Shown here one piece after another: positions 34,703 to 45,200 of a stretch of DNA of 64,000 nt. Origin of the DNA: Motiliproteus sp036960405 (GTDB lineage: Bacteria; Pseudomonadota; Gammaproteobacteria; Pseudomonadales; Balneatricaceae). Made by a program: the position numbers and the translations under genes. Below the pieces are notes generated by a model that saw only the letters and a list, made by a program, of their open reading frames with translations, did not search any database and was not told the origin of the DNA. Position 1 is the first letter of the stretch, and each line of letters opens with the position of its first letter. The stretch lies in NCBI GenBank assembly GCA_036960405.1, contig JBALWS010000003.1, forward strand, positions 39,016 through 103,015. Direction: 5' to 3'.

Positions 34703-36622
34703 GTGGAAAGTAACCATTTAAAAAGTTGGTCTACCGCTCAGTCTGCCGAACTATACGGCATCGATGACTGGGGCGCGGGATATTTTGAGTTGTCCGAGCA
34801 GGGCGACGTCATGGTCAAAGTCCCGTTTAATGGCTCCGATGTGCGAGTCTCCATTCCTGAAATTCTGTCCGGTATTCGTCAACGCGGCTTGCCGTTGCCG
34901 TTGATACTGCGGATCGAAAACCTGCTCGATGCGCAGATCCACAAACTCAACGAAGCCTTTGCTGGCGCCATCGATAAGCTGGGTTATCAAGGGGCCTATC
35001 GTGGTGTGTTTCCTATCAAAGTGAACCAGCAGGCGCAGGTGATCGAAGAGATCGCTCAGTTTGGTGGTCGCTACCAGCATGGTCTGGAAGCCGGTAGCAA
35101 GGCAGAGTTGATTATCGCGCTGTCGGTGCTCAAGGCAGATGATCGGTTGATTATCTGCAACGGCTATAAAGATCAGGAGTTTATCGATCTCGGGTTGCGT
35201 GCACAGCGGCTCGGTTATCGCTGCCTGTTCGTCATCGAAACCCCGACCGAGTTACCGATCATTATCGAACGTAGCAAGGTGCTAGGGATTCGACCGTTGA
35301 TTGGCGTGCGGGTCAAGCTTGCCTCTAAGGTAAGTGGGTTGTGGAATAAGACCAGTGGTGATCGCAGCATCTTTGGCTTGACCACCAATCAATTGATCGA
35401 AGTCATCGATGGTCTTAAGGCCCAAGACATGCTCGACTGCTTGCAGTTGTTGCACTATCACCTTGGCTCGCAAATTCCTAATATTCGGGAGATTCGTAAC
35501 GGGGTGATGGAAGCTTGCCGCTACTATGTCGATCTAGTCAAAGAGGGCGCAGCTATGGGCTATCTAGATCTCGGTGGTGGCTTGGCCGTGGATTATACCG
35601 GTGCCAACACTAATCAGGAGCATTCCAAGAACTACAGCTTGAATGAGTATTGCGGCGACATTATTGAGGTGGTGATGAGTATGCTCGACCCTCAGGAGAT
35701 AGCCCATCCGTGTATCGTCACCGAATCGGGGCGGGCGACCGTGGCCTACTCGTCGATCCTGTTGTTCAATATCCTTGAAGTGACACACTTCGAGGCCACG
35801 GCATTACCTGAAACGCTGCCTGATAGCGCTCACGAATTGATCCATAATCTGCAGGAAGTGCTGGCTAATATCACGCCTAAAAATCTTCAGGAGTGCTACA
35901 ACGACGCCACCTATTACCGTGACGAACTCGGCGAGTTGTTTAAGCGCGGTCAGATCGACTTGCGCAATCGATCGCTATCGGAAAATCTGTTTTTAGAGGT
36001 GCTGCAGCGGATTTCAGCCCAGCTGCGCTTGTGCGAACGGGTCCCTCCCGAGCTGAATGGGTTGCGCGAGTACCTGGCGGATATCTACTACGGCAACTTC
36101 AGTGTGTTCCAATCGTTGCCCGACATCTGGGCGATCGATCAGGTCTTTCCTGTGATACCGATTCATCGGCACGATGAGGAACCGACTCGCGAAGCGATCA
36201 TCGCCGATATTACCTGCGACTGCGACGGCAAGATCGACCGTTTTATTGATGCACACGAGGTGCGTAATACGTTGCCGTTGCATCCGCTTAAGGCCGATGA
36301 AGATTACGTGCTGGGAGTGTTTCTGGTCGGGGCCTACCAAGAGACGTTGGGTGACCTGCATAACTTGTTGGGTGATACCGCTGTAGCTAGCGTGCGTATT
36401 AACCAAGATGGTTCGTTCGATGTGATGAAGGAGCTTGAGGGCGATAGCATCGCCGACGTGCTGAGCTATGTTGAGTATCAGCCGCAAGCGCTGCAGGAAA
36501 ACTTTCGCTCTGTCGCCGAACGTGCGGTACGCGAGGGTAAGATCAGCCCGGCTGAGAGACGTGAAGTGCTGCAGAGTTTTAGTGATAGTTTGCGGGGCTA
36601 TACCTACTACGAACATAGCTAA
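34703..36622 (+). CDS. speA: Biosynthetic arginine decarboxylase SpeA
   Basis: A 639-residue fold-III PLP enzyme making agmatine from arginine. Seen: the PLP Lys in FPIKVNQQ, GLEAGSKAEL, LLHYHLGSQIPNIR, DLGGGLAVDY and the C-terminal FLVGAYQETLGDLHNLLGD. The start is GTG 34703, preceded by GGGGG; an ATG at 34698 is out of frame. Its product agmatine is the substrate of the agmatinase at 39178, so the cluster makes putrescine. Confidence 0.95.
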   Translation: MESNHLKSWSTAQSAELYGIDDWGAGYFELSEQGDVMVKVPFNGSDVRVSIPEILSGIRQRGLPLPLILRIENLLDAQIHKLNEAFAGAIDKLGYQGAYRGVFPIKVNQQAQVIEEIAQFGGRYQHGLEAGSKAELIIALSVLKADDRLIICNGYKDQEFIDLGLRAQRLGYRCLFVIETPTELPIIIERSKVLGIRPLIGVRVKLASKVSGLWNKTSGDRSIFGLTTNQLIEVIDGLKAQDMLDCLQLLHYHLGSQIPNIREIRNGVMEACRYYVDLVKEGAAMGYLDLGGGLAVDYTGANTNQEHSKNYSLNEYCGDIIEVVMSMLDPQEIAHPCIVTESGRATVAYSSILLFNILEVTHFEATALPETLPDSAHELIHNLQEVLANITPKNLQECYNDATYYRDELGELFKRGQIDLRNRSLSENLFLEVLQRISAQLRLCERVPPELNGLREYLADIYYGNFSVFQSLPDIWAIDQVFPVIPIHRHDEEPTREAIIADITCDCDGKIDRFIDAHEVRNTLPLHPLKADEDYVLGVFLVGAYQETLGDLHNLLGDTAVASVRINQDGSFDVMKELEGDSIADVLSYVEYQPQALQENFRSVAERAVREGKISPAERREVLQSFSDSLRGYTYYEHS

Positions 36623-36704
36623 TCGCACCTATCCTAGCGATCAATGTTTGATGGATTGTTTGTTTGAAATGATTTTCCCCTGAGCGGGGATGGAGAGAGT
36701 GACC

Positions 36705-37904
36705 ATGTCTAAAGTGCTGATTATTGGTGCCGGTGGCGTCAGTGGTGTGGTGGTGAAAAAGTGCGCCGCTTTAGCTGAAGTGTTTACTGAAATCGTCTTG
36801 GCCAGTCGCACCGAAGCCAAGTGTAAGGCGATTGCAGCGCAGTTGGATCGTCCGATCGAGACGGCGCAGGTCGATGCCGACAACGTGCCCGAGCTGGTGG
36901 CGCTGATCAATCGGGTCAAGCCTAAGCTGGTGATCAACGTGGCGCTACCATATCAGGATCTGACCATCATGGATGCCTGTCTGGAGACCGGGGTGCATTA
37001 CCTCGATACGGCTAACTACGAACCGCTCGATACCGCCAAGTTTGAGTACAAGTGGCAGTGGGCCTATCAGGAAAAGTTTCAGAAAGCCGGCTTGATGGCG
37101 TTGCTGGGATCGGGCTTCGATCCGGGCGCTACCAATATGTTCACCGCCTATATTGCCAAGCACTATTTTGATGAGATCCATTATCTGGATATCATCGACG
37201 TTAACGGCGGCGACCACGGTTACCCGTTTGCGACCAACTTCAATCCCGAAATTAATATTCGCGAAGTCACCGCCGAGTGTCGTCACTGGGAGGATGGTGA
37301 ATTTGTCACCACTGCGGCGATGTCACTGAAGCAGTCGTTTACCTGTCCGGAAGATGTCGGTACTTATAATATATATCGGATGTATCACGAAGAACTGGAA
37401 TCGTTGACCAAGCATTACCCGACAATCAAGCGAGCGCAGTTCTGGATGAGTTTTGGCGATAGCTACCTCAAACACCTAGAGGTGTTGGGCAATGTCGGCA
37501 TGACGGGGATCGAGCCGGTCGACTACAACGGTCAGCAGATTGTACCAATCCAGTTTCTGGCCCAGTTGCTCCCCGATCCCTCCTCGCTGGGTCCGCGTAC
37601 CCATGGCAAGACCTGTATCGGTTGTGTCGTGCGTGGCATCAAAGATGGTAAAGAGAAAACGGTTTACCTCTATAACACTTGTGATCATCAAGCCTGCTAT
37701 GCCGAAGTGCAGTCGCAAGCTGTCTCCTACACCACTGGGGTACCGGCGATGATCGGGGCCAAGATGATGCTCGAAGGCAAATGGATGAAGCCGGGGGTCT
37801 GGAATATGGAACAGCTCGATCCGGATCCTTTTATGGCCGACATGAATCAGTATGGCTTGTCCTGGAAAGTGATTGAAAACCCTGACTACGATCTGGCCCA
37901 CTGA
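36705..37904 (+). CDS. Carboxynorspermidine/carboxyspermidine dehydrogenase (saccharopine dehydrogenase family)
   Basis: A 399-residue saccharopine-dehydrogenase-family reductase. A Rossmann start (KVLIIGAGGVSGVVV), NVALPYQDLTIMDAC, GFDPGATNMF and CVVRGIKDGKEKTVYLYN agree with the bacterial carboxy(nor)spermidine dehydrogenases. The known reaction condenses aspartate semialdehyde with putrescine or diaminopropane and reduces the imine with NADPH. Which amine is used cannot be told, but the neighbouring putrescine route favours carboxyspermidine. ATG 36705 has a GGAGAGAG ribosome site. It follows speA and precedes the matching decarboxylase. Confidence 0.9.
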   Translation: MSKVLIIGAGGVSGVVVKKCAALAEVFTEIVLASRTEAKCKAIAAQLDRPIETAQVDADNVPELVALINRVKPKLVINVALPYQDLTIMDACLETGVHYLDTANYEPLDTAKFEYKWQWAYQEKFQKAGLMALLGSGFDPGATNMFTAYIAKHYFDEIHYLDIIDVNGGDHGYPFATNFNPEINIREVTAECRHWEDGEFVTTAAMSLKQSFTCPEDVGTYNIYRMYHEELESLTKHYPTIKRAQFWMSFGDSYLKHLEVLGNVGMTGIEPVDYNGQQIVPIQFLAQLLPDPSSLGPRTHGKTCIGCVVRGIKDGKEKTVYLYNTCDHQACYAEVQSQAVSYTTGVPAMIGAKMMLEGKWMKPGVWNMEQLDPDPFMADMNQYGLSWKVIENPDYDLAH

Positions 37905-37917
37905 TGAAATGAGCGCG

Positions 37918-37947
37918 GGGCTCGACGGTTGTCGGGCCTTATTTTTT
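37918..37947 (+). terminator. Terminator-like hairpin between the dehydrogenase and the decarboxylase genes
   Basis: GGCTCGAC, loop GGTT, GTCGGGCC (one G-T pair), then TTATTTTTT. It ends only a few bases before possible starts of the next gene, so it may attenuate expression of the decarboxylase or end the upstream transcript. Confidence 0.7.
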
Positions 37948-37966
37948 ACGAGTGTATGAATACCCG

Positions 37967-39151
37967 ATGATGACCCGTGATTCGCTGAAATGTGGTAGCT
38001 TCCACGCCTTTGATCCTGCTTGCGTGCCGTCTCCCTGTTTTGTGGTGGATCGGGCTGTGGTCGAGCAAAACCTGCAGCGACTGCATCGTGTTCAGCAAGC
38101 TAGTGGCGCTAAGGTCCTGGCAGCACTGAAGGCCTTCTCCTGCTGGCAGCTGGGCCCGCTGACCGCCAGCTACCTGTCCGGAATATGCGCCAGCGGCTTG
38201 CACGAAGCGTTATTGGGCAAGCAGGAATACGGTGGCGAGATCCACGTTTATTCGGCCGCCTATTCCGAAACCGACCTGGCCGAAATCCTCACGATCGCCA
38301 ATCATGTGGTGTTCAACTCTTTCGGCCAGTGGCAGCGGTTTCAGCCATTGATCCAAGCGGCTAAGGCGCAGCGACCCGAGCTCGAGTTTGGCCTACGGAT
38401 CAACCCGGAACATTCTGAAGGCGAGGTCGAGATCTATGACCCTTGCGCGGCGGGATCGCGGTTGGGGGTTCCGTTGTCGCAGTTTGAAGACCAGAGCCTG
38501 GAAGGGATCAGTGGGCTGCATTTTCATACCCTGTGCGAACAGGGTTTCGCTCCGCTTGAACGTACGTTAGATGCGGTGGAGGTGAAGTTTGGCCACCTAC
38601 TTAAACAGATGCAGTGGGTTAACTTTGGCGGCGGTCATCATATCAGCCATCCCGACTATCAGGTTGATGCCCTGATCGCCCGGATTCGTGAATTTTCTGC
38701 CAAGTACGGTCTGCAGGTTTATCTGGAGCCTGGCGAAGCGGTGGCGATTCATAGCGGCGTGCTGGTGGCCGAGGTGCTGGATGTGATCCATACCGACCGC
38801 GATCAGGCCATTTTGGATACTTCGGCTACCTGCCATATGCCCGACACGCTGGAGATGCCGTACCGGGCTGATATCTTCGGTGCCGCTGAGGCTAGTGAAA
38901 AATCGTACAGTTATCGCTTGGGCGGGATGACCTGTCTGGCGGGTGATGTGATCGGTGATTACAGCTTTGATGCGCCGTTGCAGCCGGGGCAAAGGCTGAT
39001 GTTTGACGATATGTCGCACTACACTATGGTCAAGACAACCACGTTTAACGGTATCCGCTTGCCGTCGATCGCTATCTGGGACTCGCGAACCGATGAGTGT
39101 CGAGTGGTGCGCGACTTTGGCTATCAAGATTTTCGTGACCGTCTTTCATAA
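37967..39151 (+). CDS. nspC: Carboxynorspermidine/carboxyspermidine decarboxylase
   Basis: About 394 residues, fold-III PLP decarboxylase. The PLP Lys is in LAALKAFSCW, with SGLHFHTLCE, WVNFGGGHHI, YLEPGEAVAI, and the second active-site Cys in TCLAGDVIGDY. It removes CO2 from carboxyspermidine or carboxynorspermidine to give spermidine or norspermidine, completing the route without S-adenosylmethionine. The start is uncertain: GTG 37952, ATG 37967 and ATG 37970 are in frame and none has a clear Shine-Dalgarno. A terminator-like hairpin lies just upstream. Confidence 0.9.
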   Translation: MMTRDSLKCGSFHAFDPACVPSPCFVVDRAVVEQNLQRLHRVQQASGAKVLAALKAFSCWQLGPLTASYLSGICASGLHEALLGKQEYGGEIHVYSAAYSETDLAEILTIANHVVFNSFGQWQRFQPLIQAAKAQRPELEFGLRINPEHSEGEVEIYDPCAAGSRLGVPLSQFEDQSLEGISGLHFHTLCEQGFAPLERTLDAVEVKFGHLLKQMQWVNFGGGHHISHPDYQVDALIARIREFSAKYGLQVYLEPGEAVAIHSGVLVAEVLDVIHTDRDQAILDTSATCHMPDTLEMPYRADIFGAAEASEKSYSYRLGGMTCLAGDVIGDYSFDAPLQPGQRLMFDDMSHYTMVKTTTFNGIRLPSIAIWDSRTDECRVVRDFGYQDFRDRLS

Positions 39152-39177
39152 AGTGGTTCGTACTGGAGACAAGGTAG

Positions 39178-40089
39178 ATGGACGATCATAACGAAGAGTT
39201 CGACCAGTTGGTGGCTCCGGGCTACCCGGTATTTTTGGGATCTGAGATCCAGCAACCGAGTCCGCAGCAGGCACGTTTTCATATTATTCCGGTGCCATAC
39301 GAGCACAGCGTCTCCTACGGTGGCGGTACCGGTGACGGCCCTAAGGCTATCTTGCAAGCATCGTGGCAGCTTGAGACCTGGGATGGCTATAGCGCACCCT
39401 GCGAGCAAGGTATCTATACACACTTACCGATCAATACCCACGGTGAGCCCGAATCGGTAATCGAGCGGATCTCCGAGCTCGCCTACGAAGTGGTGAAGCT
39501 GGGCAAGCTGCCGGTTGGGATAGGCGGTGAACATACCGTGACCTGGGGCATCATCAAGGGGCTGCTCGATGCCGGCGTTAAGGATTTCGGGGTGGTTCAG
39601 ATCGACGCCCATGCCGACTTGCGTGAAGCTTACGAGGGCAATCCTTTGAGCCATGCCAGCGTGATGAAACGGGTGGTTGATCAGGGCATTCCGTTGTTTC
39701 AGCTAGGGGTGCGTGCTTTTTGTGACGAAGAGCGAGAGACGCGCAGCGCGTTGGGGGTGCGGCATCTCGATGCCGACCTGTTGGTGCCGAAGGGGGTTGA
39801 TAGTATCGAACTGCCTAAGGATTTTCCGAGCAAGGTGTTTTTTACCATCGATGTCGATGGCTTGGATCCCAGTGTGTTCCCCTCTACCGGTACACCGGTG
39901 CCGGGCGGTTTGGGGTGGTACCAAACCTTGGCTCTATTTGAATCGGTGACTCGGCAGCGGCAGATAATCGGTTTTGATCTGATGGAGCACGCTCCGATTG
40001 CCGGATTTCATGGCTACGACTTTGCTGCCGCGATGCTGCTGTATAAGTTGATGGGTATCGTTCAGCGGATTCAGCCCGATGACGAGTAG
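39178..40089 (+). CDS. speB: Agmatinase
   Basis: A 303-residue ureohydrolase that cleaves agmatine to putrescine and urea. The binuclear manganese ligands lie in GGEHTVTW, QIDAHADLREAY and FTIDVDGLDPSVFP. The GGGTGDGPKAI and SHASVMKRV segments fit bacterial agmatinases rather than arginase. It sits 26 bp after the decarboxylase gene and overlaps tadA by 11 bp. With speA it supplies putrescine. Confidence 0.94.
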   Translation: MDDHNEEFDQLVAPGYPVFLGSEIQQPSPQQARFHIIPVPYEHSVSYGGGTGDGPKAILQASWQLETWDGYSAPCEQGIYTHLPINTHGEPESVIERISELAYEVVKLGKLPVGIGGEHTVTWGIIKGLLDAGVKDFGVVQIDAHADLREAYEGNPLSHASVMKRVVDQGIPLFQLGVRAFCDEERETRSALGVRHLDADLLVPKGVDSIELPKDFPSKVFFTIDVDGLDPSVFPSTGTPVPGGLGWYQTLALFESVTRQRQIIGFDLMEHAPIAGFHGYDFAAAMLLYKLMGIVQRIQPDDE

Positions 40090-40606
40090 TCTAGAGCAGT
40101 CTGGCAGCGATCAGGTTGAGCAAGATCAGCGCTGGATGGCGCGAGCACTGCAGCTGGCTGAGCAGGGTGCCAGCCAGGGTGAGGTGCCGGTTGGGGCCCT
40201 GGTGGTACTCGATGGCGAGGTGATCGGTGAAGGCTGGAACCAACCGATCAGCAGTCACGATCCGAGCGCTCATGCCGAGCTGGTAGCGTTGCGTCAGGCG
40301 GCGCAACGGTTGCAGAACTACCGCCTTCCGGGGGCTACACTCTACGTCACGCTCGAGCCCTGCACTATGTGCAGTGGCGCGCTGATTCATTCGCGTATTT
40401 CACGTTTGGTCTATGGCACGACGGAGCCTAAAGGGGGTGTGGTAGAGAGCCGCGCTGAGCTATTATCTAGCGACTGGTTTAACTGGCGTATCGCGGTGAC
40501 GGGAGGGGTGTTGGCCGAGCAGTGTGGTGAGCAGCTGAGCTGCTTCTTTGCTCAGCGTAGAGCGGCCAAAAAACGCTTGAAAGGCGCTCTCCCTGAGGTG
40601 TTATAA
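40079..40606 (+). CDS. tadA: tRNA-specific adenosine deaminase TadA
   Basis: A 175-residue zinc deaminase converting A34 to inosine in tRNA-Arg(ACG). The catalytic motifs are HAELVALR (His and proton-shuttling Glu) and PCTMCSGAL. ATG 40079 is inside speB; an internal Met near residue 20 (40136) is closer to the core and could also serve. The 3' end overlaps mltF on the other strand by a few bases. Confidence 0.95.
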   Translation: MTSSLEQSGSDQVEQDQRWMARALQLAEQGASQGEVPVGALVVLDGEVIGEGWNQPISSHDPSAHAELVALRQAAQRLQNYRLPGATLYVTLEPCTMCSGALIHSRISRLVYGTTEPKGGVVESRAELLSSDWFNWRIAVTGGVLAEQCGEQLSCFFAQRRAAKKRLKGALPEVL

Positions 40607-42052
40607 CGTGCTGGGAGCTTGCTGCAAGATCGACGGTGCGGGCGGCCCCATAATCTCTGATTGATCGATAACCCCTTGAATCGCCTGGTAGCGGCTCTCC
40701 AGTTTGAGCATGGTTTGGTAGCGACGAATGTTCTGAACATACTGAACCGGCTCGTAACCCCTGGCGTAGCCGTGTTTTACCGTTTTATACCAGCGCGCCT
40801 GAGTCAGTTTGGGCAGGTGTTTGGCGACATTTTCCCAGCTGTCGGGGTTGTCGCCGCCGCGCTGGGTTAGGATCCTGGCATCTTCCAAGTGGGCGCGGCC
40901 AACATTGTAGGCGGCGAGTGAAAACCAGGTGTGGTCAGGCTCGCTAATCCGCTCGGGTATACGTGCTCGTTGATTCTGAAAATACTTAGCGCCACCAAAA
41001 ATGCTCTGTTTGGCATCGGTACGTTTGCTGACGCCCATCGACCGGGCGGTGTTTTGGGTCAGCATCATCACTCCGCGGACCCCGGTTGGCGACACCGCCT
41101 TTGGGTTCCAGTGGGATTCCTGGTAACCGATCGCGGCCAGTAGTTCCCACTCCATCCCTTGTTCGCTGGCGGCTTGCTCGAACCATGGGCGTAAAGCCTG
41201 CAGGCGAGTTTTCATATGGTGGCGGAAGGTCAGGTTATCGACCAGGTTGAGCCGGTGGTCGATCTCGAAGTGGCGCTCTTTCAGGTCTTGGATAAGATCT
41301 TGAGTACCGGGCTGGTCAAAAAAAGTGATCAGGCTTTGTTGCAGGCTGGTATCGGCGCTCTGTTTTAGCATCCAAGCCACCGGTTGTGGCTCGGGCAGTG
41401 AGAAGGCGATACGCAGCCGAGGAAAAAATGGCTTGCTGACTTCAAACGCCTCGGCATCGGCTAGGGTGTAGTCGATATCTGTCTGGTTGACCGCCTTGAG
41501 CAGCTCTAGTGCTTCGATGCCGGGTTCGGCTTCCTGCCAGGGTGGAGGCTGATCCAATCGTCGCAGGTACTGGGCGTGGTTGCTGTTGGCCACCACGCTG
41601 ATCGGTGTCTCGATTTGGGATAGCGATTTAGGTGCGCTGTGACCATTGCCGCTGCGGTAGATCAATTGAATCTGGCTTTGCAGGTAGCTGGGACCGAAAT
41701 CGAACTGTTCGGCGCGCTCTTGAGTGCGGCTCAAGCCTGCCGCCGCCAAGTGAGCGTTGTTGAGGCGTAGCGCTTCGGTAATATCGTCGATGCTGGCCAG
41801 CGGCATTAGCTTGAGCGTGACCCCGAGGTAGTCAGCGTAGGCTTGTGCTAATTCGTACTCAAAACCGCCTGGCTTGCCCTCCTCAACATAATACGTGGTG
41901 GGGCTCAAGCGGCTGGCAACGCGCAGTTCATCGCGAGCAATAATCGATTCTAGCTGAGATTGGGCCGTGTATTCGGTGATAACCGGGACCAAGGTAAGAG
42001 CCAGGCCGGTGCCGATCAGTAGTGGTAGTTTTCGATATATTGCTTGTCTCAT
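40601..42052 (-). CDS. mltF: Membrane-bound lytic murein transglycosylase F
   Basis: A 483-residue envelope protein. After an N-terminal hydrophobic segment (residues 8-25) comes a family-3 substrate-binding domain (about 35-265, with ELRVASRLSPTTYY) that regulates activity, then a soluble-lytic-transglycosylase domain with the catalytic Glu in GYQESHWNP, MMLTQNTA and AAYNVGRAH. It cuts peptidoglycan glycan strands to 1,6-anhydro ends. It is head to head with purL, a widely conserved pair. Confidence 0.95.
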   Translation of the reverse strand: MRQAIYRKLPLLIGTGLALTLVPVITEYTAQSQLESIIARDELRVASRLSPTTYYVEEGKPGGFEYELAQAYADYLGVTLKLMPLASIDDITEALRLNNAHLAAAGLSRTQERAEQFDFGPSYLQSQIQLIYRSGNGHSAPKSLSQIETPISVVANSNHAQYLRRLDQPPPWQEAEPGIEALELLKAVNQTDIDYTLADAEAFEVSKPFFPRLRIAFSLPEPQPVAWMLKQSADTSLQQSLITFFDQPGTQDLIQDLKERHFEIDHRLNLVDNLTFRHHMKTRLQALRPWFEQAASEQGMEWELLAAIGYQESHWNPKAVSPTGVRGVMMLTQNTARSMGVSKRTDAKQSIFGGAKYFQNQRARIPERISEPDHTWFSLAAYNVGRAHLEDARILTQRGGDNPDSWENVAKHLPKLTQARWYKTVKHGYARGYEPVQYVQNIRRYQTMLKLESRYQAIQGVIDQSEIMGPPAPSILQQAPSTL

Positions 42053-42207
42053 CGAGCTATCCCGGCGAACAATTTCTAGCCCTAAAAATCACGGGGCATA
42101 CGTGGTAACGCAGAGGCGATTCCAGTATCATTTGGCCTCACTTTCAAGGCGGCTCAAAAGGCTTGCTGTTCTCCTTAAAACTGCTCTTCCAGAGGCTTGA
42201 AAACCAC

Positions 42208-45200
42208 ATGCTTAAACTGCGTGGCGCTCCCGCTCTTTCTTCCTTCCGTCGTCAAAAAATGCTCGCTTCGTTGCAGGCCCAAGTGCCGATGGTCAGCGCA
42301 GTATATGCTGAATACATCCATTTTGCCGAGCTTCACGGCACGCTTAATGATCAGGATCAAACAGTTCTGGAAACGATTCTACGTTACGGCCCTAAAGCGG
42401 ATGTGGAGCAGTTAGAGGGTGAACTGTTTTTGGTGGTGCCGCGCATCGGCACGATCTCTCCCTGGTCTAGTAAAGCGACCGATATCGCCCATAACTGTGG
42501 TTTGACTGCGGTTTCACGGCTCGAGCGCGGTGTAGTGTATTACGTTAGCAGCAGTGACGAGTTGGATGAGATGCAGCGCCAAGCCGTGATGGCCGAACTG
42601 CACGATCGGATGGTCGAGGCGGTAATGACCGACGCCGACCAGGCTAGCGAACTATTCAGCCATGCGCAGCCTAAGCCGATGAGCCAGGTAGACGTACTCG
42701 GCGGTGGTGGCGAAGCGTTGGCGGCGGCTAACCGTGAGCTGGGGTTGGCACTGGCTGACGATGAGATCGATTACCTGGTCACTAGCTTTGTCGAACTGGG
42801 ACGCAACCCCAACGACATTGAACTGATGATGTTCGCCCAAGCCAACTCGGAGCACTGCCGCCACAAGATTTTTAATGCCAGTTGGGATATCGACGGCGAA
42901 GCGCAGGAAAAGTCGCTGTTTGCGATGATCCGTAACACCCACCAGGTATCCGGTGACAACGTGTTGTCGGCCTACTCCGATAATGCGGCGGTGATTGCCG
43001 GCTCCGAGGGCGGACGCTTCTTCCCCGATCCGCAATCGAAGCAGTACGGCTATACCCAAGAGCAGATTCAGATTCTGATCAAGGTCGAGACCCATAACCA
43101 TCCAACCGCGATCGCACCGCACTCGGGCGCGGCGACCGGCTCGGGTGGTGAGATCCGTGACGAGGGCGCCACCGGCAGCGGCGGTAAACCGAAGGCGGGG
43201 ATGACCGGTTTTACTGTCTCCGATCTCAATATTCCCGGTTTTGAACAGCCGTGGGAATCCAACTACGGCAAGCCCGAGCGGATCGTCTCGGCGTTGGATA
43301 TTATGGTAGAAGGTCCGATTGGTGGCGCCGCGTTCAATAACGAGTTTGGTCGCCCCAACCTGACCGGTTATTTCCGTACCTTCGAACAATCGGTCAATGG
43401 TGCTAACGGCGAAGAGGTGCGTGGTTATCACAAGCCGATCATGATCGCCGGCGGTATGGGCAATATCCGCGACCAGCATGTGATCAAGACCCCGATCGAG
43501 GTCGGTGCCAAACTGATCTGTCTCGGTGGCCCTGCGATGCTGATCGGTCTGGGCGGCGGCGCGGCGTCGTCAATGTCATCGGGCACTAGCTGTGAGGATC
43601 TGGATTTTGCTTCGGTGCAGCGCGAAAATCCTGAGATGGAGCGTCGTTGCCAGGAAGTGATCGACGGTTGTTGGCAGCGTGGTGAAAATAATCCTATCGC
43701 CTTCATTCACGATGTCGGCGCTGGAGGGCTGTCCAACGCCTTCCCCGAGCTGGTCAAAGACGGCGGTACCGGCGGTGATTTCGGCCTGCGCAATATCAAT
43801 AACGACGAGCCGGGCATGTCGCCGCTGGAGATCTGGTGTAACGAGGCGCAAGAGCGCTACGTGATCGCGGTGATGCCGGAAAATATGGCCGAGTTTGAGG
43901 CGATCTGCCAACGCGAGCGCTGCCCCTATGCCGTGGTGGGCACTTCAACCGAAGCGCATCATCTGACCCTGGGTGATACCCATTTTGACAATAAACCGGT
44001 CGACCTGCCGATGAACGTGCTGTTCGGCAAGCCACCGAAGATGCACCGTTCGGTCGAACGCATCGGATACGACGTAGCAGAGTTCGACGCCAGCCAGATC
44101 AATATTGAAGAGGCGGTCGAGCGGGTGCTGAAACTGCCTGCGGTAGCCAGCAAGAGCTTCTTGATCACCATCGGCGACCGCTCGATCACCGGCCAGGTGG
44201 CTCAGGATCAGATGGTCGGCCCTTGGCAGGTGCCGGTTGCCGACTGCGCCGTCACCACTGCTGCCTATGACACCTACGCCGGTGAAGCGATGGCGATGGG
44301 CGAGCGGACGCCGCTGGCGCTGGTCGATGGACCGGCATCGGGACGGATGGCGATCGGTGAGACGATCACCAATATGGCCGGTGCCCGGATTGGTCAGCTC
44401 AGCGATATCAAACTGTCGGCTAACTGGATGTGCGCTGCTGGCCACCCTGGCGAAGATGAAAAACTGTACGACACCGTCAAAGCGGTCGGCATGGAACTGT
44501 GCCCGGAGTTGGGTATCACCGTCCCGGTGGGTAAGGACTCGATGTCGATGCGTACCGTATGGAGCGATGATGGTGTAGACAAGAGTGTTACCGCACCGTT
44601 GTCGCTGATAATCTCGGGCTTTGCTCCGGTACTCGACGCGCGCAAGACCCTGACGCCACAGCTGCGTACCGATTCCGGCGACACTGATCTGCTACTACTC
44701 GACTTGGGTAACGGCCAGAATCGTCTAGGACTGTCGGCGCTGGCGCAGGTGTACAATCAGGTTGGTCAACGGGTGCCCGATGTCGATGATGCCGCGCAAC
44801 TGAGTACGTTTTTTGCGGCAATCCAGGAACTGAATCAGCAGGGGCTGTTGCTGGCCTACCACGACCGTTCTGACGGCGGTCTGTTCACCACCCTGGCCGA
44901 GATGGCGTTTGCCGGGCGTACCGGTATCGATCTGGATCTGGACCTGTTGGCCAGTGACAGTAGCGAACTGACCGCGGCGCTGTTTGCCGAAGAACTCGGC
45001 GCGGTGGTGCAAGTCAAACGTGAACATACCGAGCAACTGCTGACCGAGTTCAACGCCGCCGGTTTGGGTGATTGCGTCAAGGTGATCGGCAGCCTTAACG
45101 ATGACGACAGCTTCAATATCTGCTTCGACGACGAAGAGGTTTACAGTCAGAGTCGGACCCAACTGCAACGCTGGTGGGCGCAGACCAGTTACCAAGTTCA

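Noticed and set aside
36676..36690. TCCCC-TGAGC-GGGGA hairpin before the carboxyspermidine dehydrogenase gene
   Set aside because: Five-bp stem without T tract; a minor secondary structure only.
42652..43479. 275-codon frame antisense to purL
   Set aside because: Shadow frame; composition is unnatural and no start signals are seen.
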